Shown: positions 22,234-36,003, counted from the first letter of the stretch. The stretch is DNA of 64,000 nucleotides from Exophiala sp. HKRS030 (GCA_023897205.1 JAHWDD010000002.1:5518001-5582000); one strand, 5' to 3'. Made by a program: numbers and translations. The notes: a model not told the origin generated them from the letters alone.

Positions 22234-25200
22234 ATTAGATCTGGTCTTTTCTCTGGGGTTTGGGGGGTTTGTTCTTCTTTCGATAGTGCTTGTTGAGCAT
22301 GTCTAGTTTGGTCAATCATGATGAATCCAGTGATTGGACAGGCTCTGTTCGATTTTCAGGCGACTGCCGCGTAAATTTTCCATGCGACGTCATGAGCGAG
22401 CGATTAATGGAACAGAAGCCATTTCCACATCGATGACCTATCCTCGGAAGATAAATTCTTCAGGTCTGACACGGCATCGACCCTCCGAATTGCGCTGAAA
22501 GGCCCTCGGGGTATGGTGTTTATCCCTGGTCTGGGTAGCCTGGTTGTCACGATCGTGGCTGAGACGCTGATGTTGATGCTCGGATCGCATGAGTATGTAG
22601 TGCTTTGGTGGCGATCGATCACGACCTCGCATCGAGGAATCTCCCATAGTCACGTGATGAATCTGTGGCCACCAGTTTTCTTAGGTAAGACTTCATGGTT
22701 ATGGAGCATCATTATTGCTGTAATGTTATTACTTGTTATTGTGTAGCTAAAAAAGGGTTTCTTCACTTCGGTTGTGACGACGCAGGATCAGATTGCACTG
22801 TCGTCCGACTGGGACAAAATCTCCATCATGACCACATCCTGCTTGTGGGGGAAGGGTTAGGGAAATAATTCCAGTCGCTCAAGGAGTCAAGGGCCCCAAA
22901 TTTCCAAGGGTTGACCATATTGGCAATCATCGCAGAGAGTCCGACAGAGAAATCATCCTTGTCAACAGGGGCCTCTCAACAGGGCATGGGGGGCCTGCCG
23001 TGGAGCTCACGTGTTCACCGGTTGTTGCGAGGCAGCGGGACGGACAATTTGGAAAAAGAAGACGGAAATTTGTTCTCCAAATAGAATCCTTGACGTGCCA
23101 TGTGGAATGCGTGTGCCTTGCAAAGGCACTAACTTGGTCAGTTTAGTCTCGACAGCCACCCTACCACTGGACGTACATACTGTGTTTACTATAGGCGGTA
23201 GCAGGCCCTCAAGCCCCAGAGCAACAGCCAGATGCGTCACCTGTTGACGATCAGTCATTTACGGAGCAGATGAGTTTCCCCATATCTGGAAATGCGCTAG
23301 TCGATGAGGGCGTCGTGGACACGGCAGGGTGGAAACGGCTTTTTGGGAACCCTGTTTGTGTATCGTTAGTTCAGTTACTAGTGATCGAGAGGCGTTGCGA
23401 TGCTATCAATCATGGCGTTGCGGGTGGCCATGCACTACCTGAGGCTATCTTGAAATCTTGCCAGTTGCTGGGCCCTGGGTGGAACACAAGAGCAGGGCTG
23501 ACTGTTGTCGCGAATCGAGATGTTGATTGATCTTTCATACAGACTACCTCGACTCCCCATAAAGCCCTTTCGTCTGTCGACAAGGCAGAAACTTGGGATT
23601 GTGTGCATCTACTCCGTACTGCGTCTTACCAATTTGCACGTGCTTTTTGGCACTAAAAGCTTGAGCCACCAACGTCTCCCCTGCATTTGGGGTTGGGCAA
23701 AGACATTGACACCCTTGAACCCGGCCGTGCAAATGCTCACGGAAATTTAACAGCTGTCATAGGAGTCATTAAGCTTTCCATCAACCGTCATGTTGGATCA
23801 CTTTTTGGGATGAGATAGTTCGCAATTGTCTCCAAAGTCGGAAAACAAACCACGTCACGCACATCCCTAATATCTAGGGCGTGCCAGGGTGGGATATTGG
23901 AATTGTCCCGAAGCCTGTAAAAAGTGACCGGCGGAGGCTTGCGACACGAGGCTTGTCTAGGTTATAGAAGAACGAAATAGTGCGCCCACCCCCGACAAAC
24001 TTAGATCTTTGGCGTTACCCGCCCTGGCGACTACTCCGAGTATTCCTGAATTCGCTTCTCGCTAGGCACATTCAGGGGATAGTGCTCTTCCTGAGTCGTT
24101 GTGGCTTGCACGCTACACGAAAATACTCCCTCTCCCTTATTAGTCGGGCGTCCAACAGGCTGCAAGCAAGGGAAAATCGACCATTGCTGCATGCCAAAGG
24201 ATAAACAGACTTTCACAGACGTTAAAATTCCAACCCTAGATGCTCTGAGCCTTGTAAGTGACATAAACAGCTGGTCCATGACTTGCATGGAGGCGTATGA
24301 ATCTGGGGACTTGAGTTCGAGGACGAATGCTCAATTGATTTCCCGGGTTTCCATGTGAAGCCGTTTTTGGAAATGTGGAAACGACCATGATCCCGTCGTG
24401 TCCCATATACTTGGATAGCAGATGCACAAAAAAGTCAACAACTTCAGAGGGGCTTGTTTGGTACGTCAAGGAGATTTTTTTGATGATCACATCCTGTCAG
24501 CTGCCCGGGCCTGGTGTCAATAGTCGGAGCGATCCTTTCCTTGCCTATACTCCGTAGTGCCTGTCCTCGGTACATGACATTACCCACTTTCCGATGGTAA
24601 TTTTCCGATGAATGCTCGCTCAAAAATCAATAGCGCTCTGCCTTGGCTCGGTCCGCACGTGCTAAGCAGAACGACTTATCGACTATCGAACACAATTGAG
24701 ATCACTGCCGGCATCTGGTGACATGATGGATATGCAGATTGAAAAATTCACCGCCACTGTTCGCAGAATCGGTGCCTCGTGACTTGTGAATGAAGACTTT
24801 TGATAAACCATATGCCGCCACATATGGTTGCTACAACCGAAAGCATCTCTGCCAGATGATGCTAAGTTGATAGAGTGGTAGGTTTCCGGCACGAGATTGA
24901 CTTCGATCGGGCGTACTTTGGAACGGAGGCTGGATCAAATGACTGGCACCAAGGAGCTGAGTAGCCACAGTAGGACAAGATTCCATTTTGAGATTGAACA
25001 TGTGGAGCCGGACAGGTGTCAAATCTAGGCGTGGTGTCATTGTTTATTGAGCTGTCAGGGCTCGGAACTCAGGACTCAGGACTCGACAGAGATTATTCAT
25101 GCAGCCGAGGGATGGCATCTTGCAGCGCAAAGCCTTAGCAAAACTCGTTGAGTTGTCAATGTTGGCAAGACTCAGGTCTCCAGATGTGACGGCTTTGTTA

Positions 25201-28200
25201 ACTTCCAGCGTCAGTGACTCGATGCAGAGAAGAGGGAACGGAGGATTTAGTTTAGCTTGATTTAAGCGAGAAACCAGCTCGGATTGAATCAACCAGTACG
25301 AGCTCACGCCAGCGGTTCGGATGCAGAAGCGAAATAGTCCGAGTCCCTGTTCGGCTGAAGGACTCAGGGCGATTTCCGGAGTGACATTGAACTAAGACAC
25401 TCAGACCGCCTGGGAACCGCGGCATGGTGGCCGTGGTGGCTTGTACGCGAGGACCGGAGCATTGATGCAAGATGCAGGCGGATCGATGGCAACATCTGTC
25501 GAGGTTGGATGATGGCGACCGTGTTGTCGCTTCGGTGTCATGTCGAACGCATTCTGTATGCAGAACACTGAATGGAGTACTCCGTATAGTGATAATGCCT
25601 AGCTTGATGGCGTCTGGAGAGTACGTAAAATATTTGATAGTCATGGGAGTGGATGTTGCAATGAGAACATCTTGGCCGTATTGAGCAGGAGACGCAGTCA
25701 TGCAAAGACCGATAACACGCAGCGCAGGCAAGACCAACCGGTAATCTTTTCATCTGGGGCTCCTTCCCCAAAATTTGACATAGCACCACGCGCATTGACA
25801 GTTGGGATCTTTAGAGTGGAAAGAGCGATCTTGACATTAGGGCTTTGGGCAGTGGGCAGTGGGCAGTCGCCCTAGGCGGTCGCCTTAGGCAGGAACGGGT
25901 TCCTGGACTTGTCCAAACTTGCAAGTTCCAACCAAGGATGCGACTTCCCTAACTCAATGCATTCAATCTTAATGCCCGAGGTTCCGATGCGAGAGCACCA
26001 ATCATATCACAGTCTTTCCGGTTCGCAATGAGCCTTTGTGGGATGAACGCCCATTGCGGAGGTTTCCACCGTCCAGGTCGTCGTAGGCCAAGTTGACGGT
26101 GGGCGACCACTGACCACTGAGCAAAGACCAAGGTGACCAAGGTGACCAAGGCGACAGGGTCACACAGAGATGCCTAAATATGGCCACGACCTTGACACCA
26201 AAACCCTTTTCAGGACCCTCGGGTTGGACAAGATGGTCAATGGCCACGACACCTCTGACCCATGAGATGCCGGCCTCTATGCTAAACATTCGCTTATTAT
26301 CGTGCTAACAAATGCCCAAGACTTGAAATTGTCTTGTTTCGCTGGCCATGGGGGCCGAAGTGTCTAGAAACAAACTCAAGCCTATGTACTCCGTACAAGC
26401 CTGACAGGACGGGACATGCCCTCTATGCGCACGTCTCCCGGGCCACAACTCAGTACTGACGCCTGTTCGACCCTGGCCTGGTCTTCTCACAAGTCACCAC
26501 GGGAGGGAGGCCTTACAACATGCAGACCGAGACGGCTCTAGGCGAGTCCAGGGCTGAACGTTGCAGGAGGCGAGCTGCTCTGTCGAACGGTGGAGACGAC
26601 GATTGGGCTGTCTGCCGTTGGGCCAAAGTCACCGAGCCTCAAGGCGTCAGGTACGTTGTGGCTCAGGCCACTCTTGAGATACCACTAGCAACCTGGACGG
26701 ATCGCTGGGCTCGAATCAAATAGTACGGAGTTACAGAAGAAGCACGGAGAACAGTAGGTACTAGGCATCTATCTAGGCACTACGGAGTGCTCTCCATAGG
26801 CACTGGCACCTAACTGGTACTCTCGAGTCTCGAGTCTCGACAAATAGCGGAGGCTATGTGATCAACGGCTCCGGTGTGGACTGCTTGCATCCAAGACAAT
26901 GCCCTCTTAGTTGACGGGAAGAATCTTGAGTCATGCATATCGCATAGCATCTCAGTCGCTTGATTGGCATGCTCTTCACTTGTCCATGATGCGAGCAGGG
27001 GTGATCAGCACAGAGTCGCCTGGTGGCGGAAGACCATGGCGATCCACTAAGACCACCCATGCCCAAAGCAAAGCTTATCCTTGATTGCCCGCACCGATTA
27101 GTTGGGATCCATCGTCGCCAAAGTCTGAATTGAGACACTGCTCGTCTTTTGTGATCAAACCCTGCGTGCCCTCCTGTGCCTGCTAACGCTGCTCAACTTC
27201 TGGGGCCGCTTGTGGCTGATGCCATTTCATACCTGGCTTGCCGAGACATCACTATCTGGTACTACCGACTCTCGATTATCACCCCATGCACACGAGCCCC
27301 GAAACCTCATCCACACCGGGCACGACCAGGCTTGCATTCTCCGTGACCCTCCCACCTCCACCTCAGGCTGCTCACAGTACCACCTACCTTCATTCGCATC
27401 ACTCGGTGTCATGGTGGGATATGCCATGTCGCAATTGACAGCGGGAGACATGGCCAAGTCTCCGTCAAATGCAGAAGCTAATGCACACCTTCAGCTCGTC
27501 CATGGATCCCTAGACTCTACATCCATACACGGGTGGAGCTCCCAGATGGCACTATTGGGCGCATATTCGACTGTACCTTTCAATAGAGCAGATCATCCTT
27601 AGTCGGTTCTTGAGCATGGAGGAGATTTGTCTACATCCCAGATTTCCGCTCATCCTCATGCACGGCTATTACTGCCCTTGCATGCAGACAGCCCAAATAC
27701 GAGACACCATCGACCAGCGACCAGAGACCAAAGACCAAAGACCACAGCCGCCGCATTCTTTCCACTACTGTCCTACTTTTTTTTTATCATTGACTTCAAC
27801 TTGGCTTTTACGAGTTGGCGCTTCATGGCTTCCATGGCTTTCATGCCTTTGTGATTGTGACTTGCTCGTTTTCTCAGCCTTGGATATGAGACTCGGTCTC
27901 GCCTTCCTCGCCACAGACGAGATCGATATCGTCCACACGCTCCTTCCCTACGCACAAAAGCCCTCCCACGCCTGCCACCAGAGTTCCATCAAAGTGTCCT
28001 CGCATTCCACTCGCTACATGCCTGCCTGTTTCAACTGTTGTCTTCAACTACAATCCTTGTTCGAGCAATCTTCCCGTCGCTTGACTGGATCGCATTCCTT
28101 TTGTCTGTCTGGCCAATATTGGTTGTGAATGAAATCGGGGCCAAAGGGAACATTGACAAGGTATGCAGTATTCGGGTCTCCAGATATGCTGTACCCAACT

Positions 28201-28624
28201 TTGCGACGTTGCCATTGGGTTTCCAGAGCCGCTGACCTGTTCCTAGAAACTTGAAGGACATCCAAATAGACACCAGAAGCGTTCGTTGAGACTTGCCGCC
28301 TGCTGAAAAGTCCTTGCGCTACCCACCCGGGCCATAACATACCAGGCGAACCGAAGCACAGACAATCTCACGAGTCAAAAGGTCCTTGCTCGCCTCAAAC
28401 TGTACGCCGTGGTCAGAGTTTGCGCCGCACATCATACCTCCAGTTTTCCAGACCGCACACTCAAACGCGAACCTGATGCAGACTTCACGATCACTTCACT
28501 TTCCTCTCTATCATTCTTCATTCAAAAAGCATCGATCTAGCATTGACAGCTCACGACATACTATCGATCTTTGCCTGCCCAAACCCTTCGCAGCCCCCAT
28601 CGGGCATCTCTGCCCACACCTCCC
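22234..28624. other. 6.4-kb gene-poor region
   Basis: No open frame here has a recognisable family or convincing splice structure. The region holds four of the nine exact TACTCCGTA/TACGGAGTA words of the window (23610, 24548, 25578, 26387), near-matches at 26725 and 26779, a TCACGTGA palindrome at 22650-22657, a CTCGAGT triplicate at 26818-26840, and small repeats of GGTGACCAA (near 26130) and GTGGGCA (near 25855). The last 500 bp before 28625 may be 5' leader of the Zn2Cys6 gene. Confidence 0.55.
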
Positions 28625-29929
28625 ATGTCCGGTTCTCCACCCCCGGATCCGCCTGCTGACCCCCTCAAATTGCTGGCCGGAGGAGGAAGCGATCGCAAAC
28701 CCCTCCGAGGCTCCCTGCTGGAGTGGCCGTATCTCCTAGCGACTCCTTGGAACAAACGACCCTGAGATCAAGTACCCAGGCAAGAGGTGGAGAGACAGTC
28801 ATTGCGACAGCACCTCACTTCGACCCCTATCCTTCAACTTATCCGCCACCCGCTCTATATCAATCAGCTTCGAGCACATCTTCCGCAAACGTGCCCGTCT
28901 CCATTCCCGATTTTCACCGTGCCCAGGATCCAATCTCTCCAAGAGCCACCAGGAAACCTAAACCTCATGTCGCTTCGGCTTGTGTCAATTGTAAGAAGAA
29001 GCATCTGAGGTGCGACAATAACCGTCCATGCGTGAGATGCGTACATAACAACAAGGCAGTGAGTATCCTTCACCGGCAGCTGAATTGAACCGGCGTAACT
29101 GACCTCAAGACAGGACTCTTGCCGTGACGTGGAGCATAAGAAAAGGGGTCGACCACCTCTGAAGCCAGAAGATTCATCAACGAGACGTTCCTACGACCCT
29201 TTAAATCCTCTACCGGGACCACACGGTGATCCCTTGAGACGATTTCCAGGTTCCGATCCCGTGTACCAACCATCTTCAGTCTACCCTCCTCTTCGGCCAC
29301 AACCGAATTACTCTCAAAGAGGTCCACCATTTCCTCCCATTTACGCCCCACCCTCAATATCCTCAAACCAAATTACAGCGACCGGGACATTCACTCCGAG
29401 CACGTCGCACTATGCAAGCGGCCCAGCAATGGTGCCTGGACAAGCGACGGGCGGCTATAACCCTACGCGAATTGATTATTTGGCTCAGTCAATAGCTCCT
29501 TATGGCAGAGTGCCAAATTATCCACCCCCTCAAGGCCATACAGGATTATCTCACCAGGGGCAGTATTCTAATCCCATATTCCCACGCCCACTCGGTCCGC
29601 CATCTTCTTCCGGCGAGGCACTAGCACCTTTGCGTGAATCTGCAAGTCTCCAGCTAGCGCCAATCCGTCAATCGCCACTGATGACGCCTATTGATCCTGC
29701 GATTTCCGAGCAGCAAAATCGACCGCCATCTCAGCAATCCTCTCGAGCAGACCAAGTCAGGAACGATGGTACACAAGAACCTGAGGCCAAACGACCAAAA
29801 ATGGACATTCAAGGGATACTTGGTCCGCGAGATCGTGAGTGAGCCTGTGTTGGATGGTGACTCTTGCCGTACTGGACTTCTTCCTCAGACTCAACCTTAC
29901 CAGGTGAAATATTGATACGCATATCATAA
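28625..29929 (+). CDS. Zn2Cys6 (GAL4-type) transcription factor
   Basis: The binuclear zinc cluster is split by an intron (29059-29113): ACVNCKKKHLRCDNN and RPCVRCVHNNKA in one exon, DSCRDVEHKKRGRPPLK in the next. Spacing is C-x2-C-x6-C-x5-C-x2-C-x8-C. Downstream is a Pro/Ser/Tyr-rich region typical of disordered activation domains. A strong GTGAGT donor at 29835 and CTTCCTCAG acceptor at 29888 suggest a last small exon ending HSTLPGEILIRIS (29889-29929) instead of the stop at 29842. The start is uncertain: ATG 28625 (MSGSPPPDPPADPLKLLAGG) lies in a different frame from the zinc cluster. Joining them needs either a very short 38-nt intron (28729-28766) or one missing base. The regulon is unknown. 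Confidence 0.7.
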
Positions 29930-30919
29930 AAACGGCTATTATCTTTTTCCTCGACTACAGAAATTCCTCTTCAACACGACCACCATACGAATAATGTGTA
30001 AAGATAAACTTTCTCATTGGCCTTGATGCTGGCATTGGGCTGGGGAGTCGCTGCGCGCAGGTCAACCCACCTGGGGAAAGTCCGGTTGACACGCCTGCGT
30101 TTCCTTCTTTTTGCAAGATATAGGAATCCTCGGAACTGCGAAACAACATGCATTCGATGTCACGGTTACTGTCACGAAATTGTGTCCAGGGTAGGTCACA
30201 ATGGCTGCTCTACCATCATGTCGGCATCCCGACTGTGAGGCATTTGTGATCAACATCGACGTTAAAGTTGATTTTCAACCATGGTGAAAGCGGCGACTTT
30301 CAGCGTTTCTTTCATTACTATTAACATTTCATACACTGAAGATCTCACTTCTCTCGGAGTGGGTCGGATTCTGAGCTTGACGTACTTGGGCATGTGCATG
30401 AATCTTGGAGAGTAGCTTGGAGGCTACAATGATCTTCACAAGACTAGAGGTTGGAGAGGTTTTAATACGCGATATGTGCATGAACACCATACTACTGTAC
30501 GATTTCAATCATACGCCATTGGCCTCATATCCTCCTTTCAGGGTGAGAGGACGGACGGATCGCGTTTGGCTATCATGAAAGCTGCAATGCAACCACGGCA
30601 ATGACAAGGGGTTCATCACGACATTCTGCTTCGTTGTCTTATAAAGGACGAACACAAGCAGTACGCATACACGGGGCATTTGGGGCTGAATCGTAAGCCC
30701 CGACGTCGGCTTCTTCTACGAAACTACATACGCAACGAGATAAATGACTGTTTTGTAACAACACCAATTAATCGAAATGGCAATAAATATGTTTTTTATA
30801 ATCTTTGCACTGACATCTCTATGCCCTGAACAGAGTTCACCTTTGCTCTCTTGACAGAACTGATGGAGCACAGAATGAGTCACACCCCAGCCAGCGAGAT
30901 TCCTAGATTAACCAAGTCG
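29930..30919. other. Convergent spacer
   Basis: Between the 3' ends of the Zn2Cys6 gene and DBP4. No feature recognised. Confidence 0.5.
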
Positions 30920-33565
30920 TCATCGACTACCAGCTAACAAACCCGACGCAAGAGCCTCGAGATCTTCAAGCGTCTGAGGTTCAGCATCACCAGCGTGCAT
31001 TTTGCCGGCGGCACGACCAGAACGCTTCGATTTCTTCTTGTTTTTGTTTCCTCCATCCGAGGCAGACGAGCCATCGGCATCTTCGAACCACTTCCTCGGC
31101 CTCTTGGCCTTGCGGTCCGAGGACACGGGCACGGTAGGTTCGCGCTGGGGAGGTGCAGCATCTTCGTAATCATCGACGGGCTCGTTGGCATCATCGTCGT
31201 CGTCATCATGCTCGTCGTACGGCGCCAATTGGACGCCATAATTGCCATCGTCATCCCCGTCCTCCTGCTCCTCATCACCGCCTCTCCGCTCCCTCTCTTT
31301 CCGCTTATACAGTTTCTCCCTCCTCTTGCCCCTTGCGACCTCTTTGTCCTCGACATCGTAGCTCTGGGCCTTCTGGCGCTCTCGGTCCCTGAACGCGCCG
31401 ATCTCGCGCTGCACGCCGTCGTCGCCTTGTTGTGCGAACTCGGCTTCGTCGCGGTACGCCTTGTGGTCCTTGGGCGTGTCGCTGTCGCTGTCAAACGTCT
31501 GGTGCGTCCCGGTGCCTTTGTACTTGAGCAGTTTCTTGCGCGATGTCAGGAGCTTGGCGCGCCGCTTCGAGTCGATTGTTAGTGGTTCGGCTGTCGGGTT
31601 GTCGGAGAGTTTGAGCGTGCGGATCTTGGGTGTCTTGTTGGTGTTGCTGTCGGATTCGGACCCGGACCCGGATGAGGATGAAGCGGATGCGTTTTGATCG
31701 AGGCCTGCGTCGCCAGCTTCGAAGCGTCGTTTGACTGAGAGGAAGTCATGGTCTGAGTCGGCGTCGGCCGTTGGGTCGGCTTGCCGACTTGATTTGTTGT
31801 TCTTTCTGCCATTTGGATTGTCTGCTTCTTCCTCGTCGTCGTCATCGTCTTGGATGAGTTTCGTGTAGTGAGGGGCCAAAACGTCTTGGTTGCGTCGCTC
31901 GAACATGCGGTCGTATTTCGTGCGTACTTGTTTCGTTTTGTCTTGTTTCTTCACATTGCCATTGTCGTCAGCGCCTTCGACGTCAGTGTCTTTATCATCA
32001 TCTGTGTCGTCGCCCTCAAGCGCAGCGACAAGCGCGCGAGGAGCATTCTTCCTAGCTTTGACATCCTCGCCCTTGATAAACTTCACCCTCGGCGTACCAG
32101 GTAGACCGAGACTGGCTGCGTAGCCCTCTAAATCTAGTTTCTTGAGATTGAATGTCTCCTTGTCCTTCTGCACGTGGATACTCCTGGTGTAACTGACGAA
32201 AGCCTTCTGACCGAGATATTTCAACTCGGGATCTTTGAAACACATGTTCTGCAATAATGTCCGGATCGTGTTCTGCATCTTCTTCTCCCTGACATTAATT
32301 TTTTCAAGCTCAACTTTTTTCCGCGAGAGCGCTGATAGCATACCGTGTTCTTCCGATGGGTCGAGAAATAACACAGCGCGCCCTTCATGCTCGAAACGTG
32401 CCGTTCGTCCGACTCGATGGATGTATGTATCGGGATCTTCAGGAGCATCAACCTGCACAACCCAATCCACGGCAGGGAAATCGAGACCTCTGGCCGCGAC
32501 GTCTGTCGAGAATAGGCACGAGTATTGTGAGTTCGAGAATTTTGTCGTGATATCCAACCTGGCTGTCTGTTTCTGTCGCCCATGTAGATGAAGAAGGGAT
32601 ATACCAGGCTGGAGATGTCGGAATGATTCATACACAAAACGAACCTGTTTTCCAGATGAAAAGAACACCAGGATCTTCTTCTTGACATTGGCGCGAATGA
32701 ACGACCATAATGTATCGAGTTTATTGGGTAAGGGTGTGACGACGTAATTTTGTTGTAGGCTCGTCGGCGTGGCACTCTCTGCGGTCTCGTGCACAGATAC
32801 GAATTCGGGGTCTTTTAGACTGAGGCGTGCAAGGTCCGATACTCGTTTCGTCTGGGTTGCGCTAAAGAGAAGAGTTTGACGAGAAGGAGGGAGATGCTCA
32901 ATCAGTGCATCGATTGTCTGTTGGAAACCCATGTCCATTATTCGATCCGCTTCGTCAAGCACAAGCATTTGAAGATTTCCGACGTCTAGTTCTGCAGTTT
33001 GATCCATGTGTTGGAGCATCCGCCCTGGAGTTGCAACGAGGATATTCATCCGCCCCAATCGTTCTCTCTCCTCCTGCAGATTCTTGCCTCCGATCACCAA
33101 ACCGGCAGAAAAGGTATGATTACGGCCAATCTTGCGCAGAACCTCGAAGATCTGAATCGCCAATTCGCGGGTAGGGGAGAGGATCAAGGCGCCGAGACCA
33201 TCGTATTCCGTCCATCTCTTTCTATACAAGTTCTCGAGGACAGGGACCAGGAATGCAAGCGTCTTTCCCGATCCTGTCTTGGCCGCACCCAGGATATCGG
33301 AGTCTTTCAGGGCGAGCGGGATAGTCTTAGATTGGATTGTGGTCAAGGCCGTGAAGTGGGAGGCTTTGAGCCCATCCTGCGTAGCTTGTGAGAGAGGTAG
33401 ATCAGAGAAGTTTTCTGGTTGTGCAGTGGATTTGGGGTCGAGTGCCGCAACTCGTTGCGACAAAGCATCAAGGTCTTCCTCTTGTCGCTTGCGTTTGAGG
33501 ATGCGAGGCCTCTCGCCTTGTCTAGAAGACTTGGAGCCGCCGTTGTGACTTCCTCGTGGCGCCAT
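30920..33565 (-). CDS. DBP4: DEAD-box RNA helicase DBP4 (DDX10/HCA4)
   Basis: Single exon, 881 residues. Visible motifs: Q motif [13 protein letters not shown] (about 71-83), motif [10 protein letters not shown] (94-102), PTRELA, motif [14 protein letters not shown], motif III SAT, then [16 protein letters not shown] and HRVGRTAR in the second RecA domain. The sequence after it ([16 protein letters not shown] ... [15 protein letters not shown] ... [16 protein letters not shown]) is the DUF4217-type extension found in DBP4. Dbp4 works in the nucleolus on the small-subunit processome and frees U14 snoRNA from pre-rRNA. The C-terminal 400 residues are highly acidic and basic, with runs of Asp, typical of this protein. 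Somewhat longer than the usual 770-820 residues because of these runs. Confidence 0.93.
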   Translation of the reverse strand: MAPRGSHNGGSKSSRQGERPRILKRKRQEEDLDALSQRVAALDPKSTAQPENFSDLPLSQATQDGLKASHFTALTTIQSKTIPLALKDSDILGAAKTGSGKTLAFLVPVLENLYRKRWTEYDGLGALILSPTRELAIQIFEVLRKIGRNHTFSAGLVIGGKNLQEERERLGRMNILVATPGRMLQHMDQTAELDVGNLQMLVLDEADRIMDMGFQQTIDALIEHLPPSRQTLLFSATQTKRVSDLARLSLKDPEFVSVHETAESATPTSLQQNYVVTPLPNKLDTLWSFIRANVKKKILVFFSSGKQVRFVYESFRHLQPGISLLHLHGRQKQTARLDITTKFSNSQYSCLFSTDVAARGLDFPAVDWVVQVDAPEDPDTYIHRVGRTARFEHEGRAVLFLDPSEEHGMLSALSRKKVELEKINVREKKMQNTIRTLLQNMCFKDPELKYLGQKAFVSYTRSIHVQKDKETFNLKKLDLEGYAASLGLPGTPRVKFIKGEDVKARKNAPRALVAALEGDDTDDDKDTDVEGADDNGNVKKQDKTKQVRTKYDRMFERRNQDVLAPHYTKLIQDDDDDEEEADNPNGRKNNKSSRQADPTADADSDHDFLSVKRRFEAGDAGLDQNASASSSSGSGSESDSNTNKTPKIRTLKLSDNPTAEPLTIDSKRRAKLLTSRKKLLKYKGTGTHQTFDSDSDTPKDHKAYRDEAEFAQQGDDGVQREIGAFRDRERQKAQSYDVEDKEVARGKRREKLYKRKERERRGGDEEQEDGDDDGNYGVQLAPYDEHDDDDDDANEPVDDYEDAAPPQREPTVPVSSDRKAKRPRKWFEDADGSSASDGGNKNKKKSKRSGRAAGKMHAGDAEPQTLEDLEALASGLLAGSR

Positions 33566-35225
33566 CCGTGCGGTTACAAATCGTACGGTGACATGTAGGA
33601 CGAAGATCTAGTCGCAGACAGACAATTTGTTCTAGGAATTTTTGAGAGGAAAATGTTCTTATCGATAAGGGTTGACATAGCCTCGCTTAGTCATCTAGAT
33701 TTCCACAAGGCTACATTTCATGGGGTATTCGTTGTCGTGTTCGTTGCGGGAAAACATGTAAACAGCTTCGAGAAACGTTGGCCTTCCATCATCACAGGAC
33801 TTGATAGAACAGTTTCACCAGTTTATTCACAGAGGTTTGCCCATTTTGTCCCTGGAGTTTGTGCTGGGAGATAAATGGAGTCGGCTCAGCCGAGTTATTC
33901 GCGATGGTATGCCGGAGTGGTAGATGCAAGCGTCTAGCATAAGGAAGGTGCGCCTGTGGTTTCACACCAGCTCTCGCGATATCTCTCAGCTATGCTCGGA
34001 AAGTCATCCAAAAACGCAGGAGTATATGCGTCCACCTCTGACCAAGATAAACTGTGTATTTTAACATTCTCTCACGTGAAGTGGAGAGAGCGCCCTGTTG
34101 GAGGCGGTACTTACGTCAAATACCTAGCCCGGGATTTTTTGAGGCCATTCTCAAGTTCTAATTACCATAAGGAATGGTCAAAACACCTGCGTATGGAAGG
34201 CTGATCATATCTAGCAATGCTTTAGATGCTCTAAATCTTGGCCCAAATGCTGGAGATTTCAGGGCAACGCAGACAAGAGGTACTATGCAAGGCTTTTCTG
34301 TGGCGCTTGCTTCATCCAGTCAGACGTTCCCACAACATCTAAGATCGGAATGGGAATCTCTTTTTGGATCCTACCATTACTGCTCATGCGTTTAAACTAA
34401 AAAGCGATGGTAGGGGAAACCTAACTAAGGTCTTTGGGGAAAATGTATATCTAACATAGGGTGTTGATTCCCGCACAAGAGAAGCTATGCTGGCATTGTT
34501 CAAGAATTTCGATGGTCCGATGGCACCTGATCTCTCTCGGTCGCCAGGAAACTCCAGAACAACCTAGGGACGGCAGAGCAATTACTGACGAAGAAGTAAC
34601 GACAAACTTGACGGACGGGGTCAACCAAGCAAGTCTTAACTCGACTGAGGAGCTAGCTGTTTCGAGATATGACAAGGTAAAGGACCGGCGGAGCAGCGTG
34701 GGAGCCGTGCAAGATACTAATGCCTTGATTGTACAGAAGATGTGGAGGTATCAATACTCAAAGTGGTGAGGCATCAGAAGCGGACGAGGCTGAAGTGACA
34801 GCTTGAGGAGTGACAGGAACAAGTGGGGTCAACATGGCTTTAGTGACAACATATCGGCAGAGTTGCCGTATTGGATGCTCCCATGGGGAAAACCGAAAGG
34901 ACTCTTAAGTAGTACTGATGCTAAGTCCAAACAAGGTAAGTAAAGGTGCCTTTTAACTACAGATACGGAGGATGGCGTGCCCATGTCCTTCCTGGACCAC
35001 ATCGATCCCTCATCAAGTTCTCAAGTCGCTTTGCGCATGGTATTAGGTGCAGGAGCCGCCCACCACTTCAGAAAACTAGGAATCTAGTTCTGGCAGACTC
35101 GACAAGAGTTACTCCTACACTCCCCTTCAGAGTCTTCTTGAAAAAGTCCTCGCAGTTCCACTGTTGTTTGACTGCTTGCGGGCCTGCGGCTTTGCGATCG
35201 GTAAGATACACACCGTCAGCCCACC
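33566..35225. other. Divergent spacer between DBP4 and the DnaJ gene
   Basis: 1.7 kb with only short unconvincing frames. A TCACGTGA palindrome lies near 34072. No tRNA could be folded by eye. Confidence 0.5.
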
Positions 35226-35969
35226 ATGGCTAATGATGAGACGGATGCTCTTGATGCCCTTGAAAAGGAAGCCAAAGAATATGACAAGGTCAGTTGGTGG
35301 CCCTGGACTGACTCATCTCAAACACTGACCTTGTTAGGATGCTGAAATTGATCGAATTCTCAAAGCCTTTAAACTCGACTCGTGAGTGGCCCTCTTCCTC
35401 TCTCACTTTCGCCAGGATATGCACTGACTTTCTGAAGATATGCCGTCTTAGATCTACAGCCGGGTGTTCCAGATTCAGACATCAAGATTGTGTACCGGAA
35501 AAAGTCTCTACTAATTCATCCCGACAAAACCAAGAATCCCCAAGCGCCCGAGGCCTTTGATCGTCTCAAGAAAGCACAAACAGCCCTACTCGATGAAAAG
35601 CAGCGCCAACATCTTGACGAATGTATCGCCGATGCCCGCCAGTTACTTATCCGACAGCACAAGTATACGGTTGACTCGGAGGAATTGAAAACAGACGAAT
35701 TCAAGGTGGAGTGGAGGAAGAAGACGGTTGAAGTCTTGGTCGAAGCTGAAGCACGAAGGAGAAGACAAATGAAGGCTAGAATGCAAGAGGAGGGACGAGA
35801 GCAGGCCAAAGAGGATGCGGAACTTGAGGAGAGGAAGCGGAAGCGTGATCATGAAAAGCAGTGGGAGAATACACGCGAACAACGGATAGACAGTTGGCGG
35901 GACTTCCAGAAGGGGGTCAAGAAAGGAGAGGAGCAGAAGAAAAAGAAGAAGTTGAAGGTGCTTGGCTGA
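35226..35969 (+). CDS. J-domain protein, DNAJC8/Spf31-like
   Basis: Three exons (35226-35288, 35338-35381, 35438-35969) encode 212 residues. The J domain covers about 25-90: ILKAFKLDSYAVLDLQPGVP, then KIVYRKKSLLIHPDKTKNP with HPD at 63-65, and FDRLKKAQTALLDEKQR. The rest is a long basic/acidic helix rich in Arg, Lys and Glu ending KKKKKLKVLG. This J-domain-plus-helix plan fits the DNAJC8/Spf31 group, found with spliceosomal proteins. The HPD motif stimulates Hsp70 ATPase. The nuclear role is inferred from family and the basic tail. Intron 1 is GTCAGT/TTAG and intron 2 is GTGAGT/AAG. Confidence 0.85.
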
Positions 35970-35971
35970 TG

Positions 35972-36003
35972 CATGAGCCATGAGCCATGAGCCATGAGCC
36001 ATG
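35972..36003. repeat. 7-bp tandem repeat (CATGAGC)n
   Basis: Four to five copies of CATGAGC directly after the DnaJ stop codon, in the likely 3' UTR. Confidence 0.85.

Noticed and set aside
19856..28624. Secondary-metabolite cluster around the monooxygenase
   Set aside because: No synthase, transporter or other tailoring enzyme lies near; neighbours are housekeeping genes or empty spacer.
33908..33985. tRNA-like stretch with GCCGGAGTGGTAGATGC and GGTTTCACACC
   Set aside because: Resembles D- and T-arm words, but acceptor and anticodon stems do not pair.
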